This document shows, piece by piece, positions 59,663 to 64,000 of a DNA stretch of 64,000 bases; the stretch's first letter is position 1, and each line of letters opens with the position of its first letter. The translations under genes and the position numbers were made by a program. Origin of the DNA: Viridibacterium sediminicola. GTDB taxonomy: Bacteria > Pseudomonadota > Gammaproteobacteria > Burkholderiales > Rhodocyclaceae. The notes beneath the pieces are model-generated. The model ran no database searches and was not told the origin of the DNA. It saw only the letters and a program-made list of their open reading frames with translations. The stretch is from contig NZ_JBDIVE010000011.1 of assembly GCF_039631295.1 (NCBI RefSeq), positions 91,103-155,102 on the forward strand. Reading direction: 5' to 3'.

Positions 59663-60778
59663 ATGTCGAGTGATCCAATTTATGTTACGAGGCCAAGTTT
59701 GCCGCCTCTTGCTGAGTTTATTTCATACTTAGAGAGGATTTGGGAAAACAGAATTCTGACGAATAATGGCCCATTTCATCAGAAGTTTGAAAGTGCGCTT
59801 TGTGAATATCTCGGCGTAGAGCATCTTTCACTCTTTGCTAATGGGACTCTGGCTCTTGTTACTGCCTTGCAAACGTTGAGAATTACGGGCGAGGTTATTA
59901 CTACTCCGTATTCATTTGTTGCCACGGCCCATTCTCTTTTGTGGAATGGAATAAAGCCTGTTTTTGTGGATATCGATCCTGGAACATGTAATATAAATCC
60001 GAATGCTATCGAAGCGGCAATTACACCGGAAACAACAGCTATAATGCCTGTGCATTGCTATGGAAATCCATGCGCGGTGGACCGTATACAGCGAATTGCA
60101 GATACTTATGGCCTTAAAGTTATTTATGACGCAGCGCATGCGTTTGGTGTTAGAGATGACGGGGGTAGCGTTCTTCGGCATGGAGATCTTTCTGTTATTA
60201 GCTTTCATGCCACGAAAGTATTTAATACATTTGAAGGTGGTGCCATTGTCTGTTCTGACGCAAAAACAAAACAGCGAATTGACTACCTTAAGAATTTTGG
60301 TTTTGCGGACGAAGTAACGGTAATGGCTCCTGGTATAAATGGGAAGATGAGTGAAGTGAATGCTGCTTTTGGTTTATTGCAGCTGGATTATATCGATATG
60401 GTTCTAGAGCGCCGACGCGTAGTTGAATCTGCTTACAGAGACCGACTTTCCGGGATCAAAGGAATCAGACTTCTGCCCCAGCGCGAGGATGTTGTAGGTA
60501 ATTCTTCATATTTTCCAGTTTTTGTTACCTCGGACTATCGTGGTGGGCGCGATGCTCTTTATGAGCGGCTTAAGGCATATGGAGTTCATGGACGCCGTTA
60601 TTTTTATCCGTTGATTTCAAGTATGCCAATGTATAGATCAATGCCATCTGCTCAGCCGGGGCGTTTGCCAATAGCGGAAATGTTGTCGGCCCAGGTTTTG
60701 TGTTTGCCTATTTATCCTGATCTTGAGGGGGCTCGCGTTGCTGAAGTTTGTGAAATTATCGAAAAGAGTCATGGATGA
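59663..60778 (+). CDS. DegT/DnrJ/EryC1/StrS-family sugar aminotransferase
   Basis: 371 residues, a PLP enzyme of fold type I. The PLP lysine is Lys185 in SFHATKVFNTFEGG. The phosphate-binding FANGTLALVTAL and the Asp of VIYDAAHAFGV are also present. Such enzymes transfer an amino group to a keto sugar nucleotide. The required keto sugar could come from the Gfo/Idh oxidoreductase two genes downstream. GAGG lies 6 bases before the ATG. It overlaps the ATP-grasp gene by four bases (ATGA). AT-rich codon use. Confidence 0.92.
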   Translation: MSSDPIYVTRPSLPPLAEFISYLERIWENRILTNNGPFHQKFESALCEYLGVEHLSLFANGTLALVTALQTLRITGEVITTPYSFVATAHSLLWNGIKPVFVDIDPGTCNINPNAIEAAITPETTAIMPVHCYGNPCAVDRIQRIADTYGLKVIYDAAHAFGVRDDGGSVLRHGDLSVISFHATKVFNTFEGGAIVCSDAKTKQRIDYLKNFGFADEVTVMAPGINGKMSEVNAAFGLLQLDYIDMVLERRRVVESAYRDRLSGIKGIRLLPQREDVVGNSSYFPVFVTSDYRGGRDALYERLKAYGVHGRRYFYPLISSMPMYRSMPSAQPGRLPIAEMLSAQVLCLPIYPDLEGARVAEVCEIIEKSHG

Positions 60779-61917
60779 GCAAGATTTTATTGCTGGATAC
60801 GAATTTTTCATCCGCCCCGATATTTCAGTGTCTCTCGCAGTTAGGGCATGAGGTTTATGTGGTTGGAGATAATCCCGACGATTATCTGGCTAGAGTTTCT
60901 GGCTCTTATTGTCGGGTGAATTATTCTGATTATGATGCGCTTTCGCGGTTTGTTGATGTAGGGTGTTATGATTATATTTTGCCTGGATGTAACGATCTTT
61001 CCTACAAGATGTGCGCCCGTTTAGGTTTGTCTTCAGTGGATGGCTTGGCGGCGACGGAGACGATAAATAACAAAAGATCATTCAGAGCGTTTGCTCGTGA
61101 AATTAATGTCCCGTCTCCTCAGGCATATTTTGAAGGACAGATTCCTACTGGCAAACAGTTAATAGTGAAGCCGGTTGACGCGTTTAGTGGCCGTGGGGTG
61201 GCTGTGGTAAATTCGGGCTCTTGCTCTGATTTGCAACGCGCTATTTCTCGTGCTTGCGCGGTCTCGGCTGCTGGGGAGTGTGTGATTGAGGATTATATTG
61301 AAGGGCAACTGTATAGTCATTCTTGCTTCATAGATGATGGAAATGTCGTGCTCGATTTTTTTGTGGAGGAGCATGGAACCGCAAATCCGTTTGTTGTTGA
61401 TACAAGTCGTGTGACGTGGGATATGGAACTGAAGATTGTCTCGCAATTTCGTGAGTGCATTCAAAAAATTGCAAGAGAATTAAATCTGGTTGATGGTCTT
61501 GTTCATACACAATTTGTTGTGCGTGATGGAGAGTTTTGGCTGATTGAGATTACGCGTAGATGTCCCGGGGACTTGTATAGTCAATTGATCGAGTTGTCTA
61601 CCGGATTTGATTATGCTTATTGTTATGCGCGCTATTTTTTGAAAGATCGGCTTGGTTTGCCTTGCGCTGTCGATAAAAAAAATTGGATTTTGCGTCATAC
61701 GATGTCTTTATCTAGCACTGGGGATCTTGGTTTTTTCTCTTTTCACTTTCCATTGAAAATCGAACGATTTGTTCCTCTCAAATCGGCCGGGAGCCAAGTG
61801 AAGGAGAGCCCTTACGGTAGGATGGCTATTCTGTTTGTTCGCGCTGATGATGCGTTTGAGTTGGATGAAATATTTCAGCGAACGCTTCGCAGAGAGCTTT
61901 ATAGTGTGGGTGTTTGA
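60775..61917 (+). CDS. ATP-grasp domain ligase
   Basis: 380 residues. A pre-ATP-grasp Rossmann-like N domain (ILLLDTNFSSAPIFQCLSQL, then GHEVYVVGDNPDDYLARVS) is followed by the ATP-grasp domain: ATP-binding QLIVKPVDAFSGRGVAVV and the metal-binding FWLIEITRRCPGDLY. This layout fits carboxylate-amine ligases of the PurK/PurT/carbamoyl-phosphate synthase type. In the cassette it could attach an amino acid or other carboxylate to the amino sugar; this is inference. It is translationally coupled to the aminotransferase gene. Confidence 0.87.
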   Translation: MSKILLLDTNFSSAPIFQCLSQLGHEVYVVGDNPDDYLARVSGSYCRVNYSDYDALSRFVDVGCYDYILPGCNDLSYKMCARLGLSSVDGLAATETINNKRSFRAFAREINVPSPQAYFEGQIPTGKQLIVKPVDAFSGRGVAVVNSGSCSDLQRAISRACAVSAAGECVIEDYIEGQLYSHSCFIDDGNVVLDFFVEEHGTANPFVVDTSRVTWDMELKIVSQFRECIQKIARELNLVDGLVHTQFVVRDGEFWLIEITRRCPGDLYSQLIELSTGFDYAYCYARYFLKDRLGLPCAVDKKNWILRHTMSLSSTGDLGFFSFHFPLKIERFVPLKSAGSQVKESPYGRMAILFVRADDAFELDEIFQRTLRRELYSVGV

Positions 61918-62006
61918 TGATTGTTAAGGTTATGTTGGTTACGGGGGCTAGAAAGAGCGAGGGCGTTTATTCTTTGATAACCCTGGATGATTGTAGGGTT
62001 TTATAA
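61917..62006 (+). other. Short open frame, possible relic of a dehydrogenase start
   Basis: A 29-codon frame whose ATG overlaps the ATP-grasp stop (TGATG). Its start, MIVKVMLVTGARKSEG, resembles the nucleotide-binding start of short-chain dehydrogenases, but the frame ends after 29 residues. It may be the remnant of a deleted gene or only a spacer. It fills the 113-base gap before the Gfo/Idh gene. Confidence 0.25.
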
Positions 62007-62030
62007 ATTAAGATTGCAATGGGAGTTTGT

Positions 62031-63155
62031 GTGGCGAATCATTCGTTTAAAGTCGCCATGATTGGCGGTGGCTTGAATTCAGCGGTTGGCAGGACTCATG
62101 AAATCGCACTTAAACTAGATAACGAGTTCAGGCTTGTTGCCGGGTGCTTTAGTCGATGCGCAGATATCAACCAGGCAACTGCAGATGCATATCGTATTGA
62201 AAGTGGACGGGTTTATGATACGGCTGATGCCCTAATTTCCGCCGAATATAAAAATATTGACGCGGTGGTATTGGCGACGCCGATCGATTCGCACTCGAGA
62301 TTTATTCATGCTGCGCTCGATAGTGGCTTAACCGTTATTTGCGACAAACCTCTGCTTGCCAATGTTTCGGAAGCGGATAAACTACTGAGTAGGCTCTCCG
62401 TTAATTCTCTAAAGGTTTTTTCTATTTTTAATTACACGGGCTATCCGGCGGTGCGTGAAATACGTAAACGTATTCGGCAAGGTGATGTCGGGACTGTGTT
62501 CAAAATTATGGCAGAAATGCCACAAGATTCTTATCTGCGTTTAAATAATTCAGGCAAGGTTAGCGCTATACAGCCTTGGCGGTTGATCGATGGTGATATT
62601 CCGTGTTTGTCATTAGATTTGTTTGTTCACGTCCACAGTTTGGTGAATTTTATGGTGGGTGGTGTGCCTGTTTGCGTTGATGCGAGGTCACGCTCAGTCA
62701 GTGGTGTCGCGGATGGACTTATCGATGATGTGGATGCCTTGATTGGTTATGATAATGGCATGTTTTTGAATGCTTGGTATGGAAAGGCTGCTCTTGGTTA
62801 TCGCAACGGATTGAGGTTGCGAATTTTTGGCAGCAAAGGAAGTTTTGAGTGGCTTCAGGAATTGCCAGAAGAAATTCGCTATTCAGACAGGCTTGGTGAT
62901 CGCTATTTGCTAGATAGAATCAGCAGCACTGCCGAGATTACGCAAGAATTGCGCTATAACCGCTTTAAGGCGGGACATCCTGCTGGATTTATTGAAGCTT
63001 TTTCTAATTACTACTCAGACATTGCACGAGCGATGCGTGATGGGGTTCTGAATGAGTACACTTTGTCATTGGGTGTGGCGGTTGAAGGGATAAAGGTCTG
63101 CAATGCAATTCACCAGTCTTCTGAATTCCGGCGTGAGGTGGCTGTTGATCTGTAG
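62031..63155 (+). CDS. Gfo/Idh/MocA-family oxidoreductase
   Basis: 374 residues from a GTG preceded by GGGAG. An in-frame ATG at 62019 would add four residues. The N-terminal Rossmann motif is VAMIGGGLNSAVG and the EKP-type motif reads CDKPLLANVSEADKLL with the catalytic lysine. The C-terminal domain has the HVHSL segment and EMPQDSYLRL. Members near polysaccharide genes oxidise sugar nucleotides at C3 or C2 with NAD. With the aminotransferase it could make a 3-amino sugar. AT-rich codon use. It is the last gene of the cassette. Confidence 0.9.
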   Translation: MANHSFKVAMIGGGLNSAVGRTHEIALKLDNEFRLVAGCFSRCADINQATADAYRIESGRVYDTADALISAEYKNIDAVVLATPIDSHSRFIHAALDSGLTVICDKPLLANVSEADKLLSRLSVNSLKVFSIFNYTGYPAVREIRKRIRQGDVGTVFKIMAEMPQDSYLRLNNSGKVSAIQPWRLIDGDIPCLSLDLFVHVHSLVNFMVGGVPVCVDARSRSVSGVADGLIDDVDALIGYDNGMFLNAWYGKAALGYRNGLRLRIFGSKGSFEWLQELPEEIRYSDRLGDRYLLDRISSTAEITQELRYNRFKAGHPAGFIEAFSNYYSDIARAMRDGVLNEYTLSLGVAVEGIKVCNAIHQSSEFRREVAVDL

Positions 63156-63220
63156 TGAGGGTCTGCACTCCTTCTTGCCTTTTTGGGAGGGGGCTGATCA
63201 GCTGACCAAAATTATTGAGG

Positions 63221-63246
63221 TGTGACAAAAAGCGTCACATTTTTCC
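63221..63246 (+). terminator. Intrinsic terminator after the glycan cassette
   Basis: TGTGAC, a 7-base A-rich loop and GTCACA are followed by a T-rich tail (TTTTTCCTTTTT). The stem is short (6 bp) but perfect and the T tract is good. It should end the cassette transcript before pilA. The same repeat might also be a binding site upstream of the pilA promoter. Confidence 0.6.
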
Positions 63247-63298
63247 TTTTTGCCTACGCCTGTTTTTTCTTGTCGCACAAGATGCTGTTTTGCATGCG

Positions 63299-63326
63299 TT
63301 TTTTTTTTACGATTTTGTTTTTTTTT
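63299..63326 (+). repeat. Two homopolymeric T tracts upstream of the pilA promoter
   Basis: A run of ten T (63299-63308) and a run of nine T (63318-63326) flank ACGATTTTG. The second run directly abuts the sigma-54 -24 element. Such tracts are prone to slippage and also bend DNA. Confidence 0.8.
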
Positions 63327-63340
63327 GGCACAATGTTTGC
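63326..63340 (+). promoter_or_regulatory. Sigma-54 (RpoN) promoter of pilA
   Basis: TGGCAC - 5 bases - TTGC, with GG and GC separated by exactly 10 bases, matches the sigma-54 -24/-12 consensus. It lies about 52 bases before the pilin start. Pilin genes of this type are usually activated by the PilS/PilR two-component system through RpoN. Confidence 0.88.
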
Positions 63341-63392
63341 GTGTTCTTGCTGGGCGCCATGTCCAAGTTCAGTACTAACAGGAGATTTAAGT

Positions 63393-63836
63393 ATGAAAAA
63401 CGTCCAGAAAGGTTTTACCCTCATCGAGCTTATGATCGTTGTAGCGATCATTGGTATTCTTGCAGCTGTCGCGCTGCCTCAGTATCAACAGTACTCCCGC
63501 AAGGCGCGTTTTGTTGACGTGGTGAACATGGCAGGTAGTTACAAGAATGATGTAGCTGTTTGTGCTCAGATGAATGGTAATCAGCTGGCGAGCTGTGTGG
63601 CAGGTGCGAATGGGAGCGGTTGGTCGATCAAGACCGCAATTACTTCGACGATCGGAAACCTCGCGAGCCTCTCGATGACATCGTCGGGCACAATTATCGC
63701 GGTTGCAATCAGTGGTTCGAATGGCTTGTCTGGTGAGACTTACATTCTTAGCCCGTCGATTAATGCCAATGGTGATGGTGTGACTTGGTCCGTAGATGGC
63801 AGCTGCAAAACAGCCACTGGTGGCGCGATTTGCTAA
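63393..63836 (+). CDS. pilA: Type IV major pilin-like protein
   Basis: 147 residues. A short class a leader (MKNVQKG) is cut before FTLIELMIVVAIIGILAAVA, with Glu at +5. The soluble domain has two cysteine pairs: C57/C68, and C139/C147 at the very C terminus, the latter bounding a small D-loop. AGGAG lies 9 bases before the ATG, and an upstream sigma-54 promoter supports this start over longer in-frame ones. A single strong terminator follows, so it is monocistronic. It is likely to build type IV pili used in twitching, adhesion or DNA uptake (comEC is also present). Confidence 0.92.
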   Translation: MKNVQKGFTLIELMIVVAIIGILAAVALPQYQQYSRKARFVDVVNMAGSYKNDVAVCAQMNGNQLASCVAGANGSGWSIKTAITSTIGNLASLSMTSSGTIIAVAISGSNGLSGETYILSPSINANGDGVTWSVDGSCKTATGGAIC

Positions 63837-63851
63837 TAAAATATCAGCTTT

Positions 63852-63881
63852 AAAAAGGCGGCCAATAGGCCGCTTTTTTAT
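63852..63881 (+). terminator. Intrinsic terminator of pilA
   Basis: GCGGCC - AATA - GGCCGC flanked by A5 on the left and TTTTTTATTT on the right, 15 bases after the pilA stop. The A/T extension makes it symmetrical, so it could also work in reverse. Confidence 0.9.
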
Positions 63882-63923
63882 TTATAGTGCTCAGCGAGTT
63901 TATGAATACTGTCTGTATTGGAT

Positions 63924-64000
63924 TGAATCGCCCCGGGTTTTCTAGACAGTCCCGAGCCTCATGAAGTACTGCTTTTCGTAGTCTACCGGAGACATGCCAT
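63924..64000 (-). mobile_element. IS3-family insertion sequence, one end only
   Basis: The sequence TGAATCGCCCCGGGTTTTCT at 63924 matches the terminal inverted repeat style of IS3-family elements (TGAacCGCCCCGGGTTTcCT). Inside it, the minus strand encodes a transposase C terminus. The element continues beyond the window. It inserted about 40 bases after the pilA terminator. Confidence 0.75.
63942..64000 (-). CDS. IS3-family transposase OrfB, C-terminal fragment
   Basis: The last 18 or so codons of a transposase, reading MSPVDYEKQYFMRLGTV and then a stop. The SPxDYEKQ pattern is typical of the C terminus of IS3-family OrfB (DDE integrase). The rest lies outside the window, so its integrity cannot be judged. 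Confidence 0.7.
   Translation of the reverse strand, partial: GMSPVDYEKQYFMRLGTV

Noticed and set aside
63192..63202. GCTGATCAGC palindrome after the Gfo/Idh gene
   Set aside because: Ten bases long, without a loop or T tract, and easily expected by chance. The real terminator follows at 63221.
1..64000. CRISPR arrays, tRNA and rRNA genes
   Set aside because: No regularly spaced direct repeats and no cloverleaf or rRNA-like segments were seen by eye. A covariance search could still find a small RNA that I missed.

Overview
This 64 kb window looks like a chromosomal segment from a flagellated, GC-rich betaproteobacterium, probably of the order Rhodocyclales. The evidence is the gene families and their order (fliC-flaG-fliD-fliS-fliT, gpsA-secB-grxC-rhodanese, gpmA-envC-ctpA, a complete gspC-N set) and third-position G/C bias in almost every gene. 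The lineage is an inference from family content. No rRNA, tRNA or CRISPR array was seen.

Layout. 1-2.7 kb: pntA and most of pntB (proton-translocating transhydrogenase), minus strand. 3.1-13.7 kb: a complete type II secretion operon in the order C-D-E-F-G-H-I-J-K-L-M-N, minus strand. 13.8-19.9 kb: a late flagellar block (ycgR, an FlhB C-terminal paralogue, fliK, fliT, fliS, fliD, flaG, fliC), minus strand. 20.2-22.9 kb: gpsA, an SH3-domain protein, secB, grxC and a rhodanese. 23.0-27.1 kb, plus strand: gpmA, an EnvC-like factor, the S41 protease ctpA and a small unknown protein. 27.2-27.8 kb: a YefM-YoeB toxin-antitoxin pair with a visible TGTACA operator. 27.8-29.8 kb: an Hsp33 lacking all four zinc cysteines, a YffB/ArsC-like protein and a TerC-family membrane protein. 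30.0-35.4 kb: a chemoreceptor, a NarL-type regulator, a 7TMR-DISM histidine kinase and a protein resembling cyanobacterial acyl-ACP reductase. 35.6-45 kb: recJ, an unknown gene, lolC, lolD, a K+ channel, comEC and a hydrolase. 45-57.3 kb: housekeeping genes (msrB, purL, a D-2-hydroxyacid dehydrogenase, rluA-like, a Bcp-type peroxiredoxin, dtd, a gamma carbonic anhydrase-like protein, a GcvR-like protein), with three intergenic copies of one inverted-repeat element.

From about 57.3 kb the composition changes sharply to AT-rich. This accessory region begins with a decayed methyltransferase pseudogene. It continues with a four-gene cassette (putative GT-B-like protein, DegT/DnrJ-type aminotransferase, ATP-grasp ligase, Gfo/Idh/MocA oxidoreductase) that ends in a terminator. 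A type IV pilin gene with a textbook sigma-54 promoter preceded by two long T tracts follows, and the end of an IS3-family insertion sequence lies at the right edge. The cassette looks like a pathway for making an amino sugar and decorating it with an amino acid or other carboxylate. Its position beside a pilin gene suggests pilin or surface glycan modification, but this is unproven.

The points most worth a second look are the cysteine-less Hsp33, the acyl-ACP-reductase-like protein beside a two-component system, the cassette next to pilA, the methyltransferase relic, and the dispersed inverted-repeat elements.
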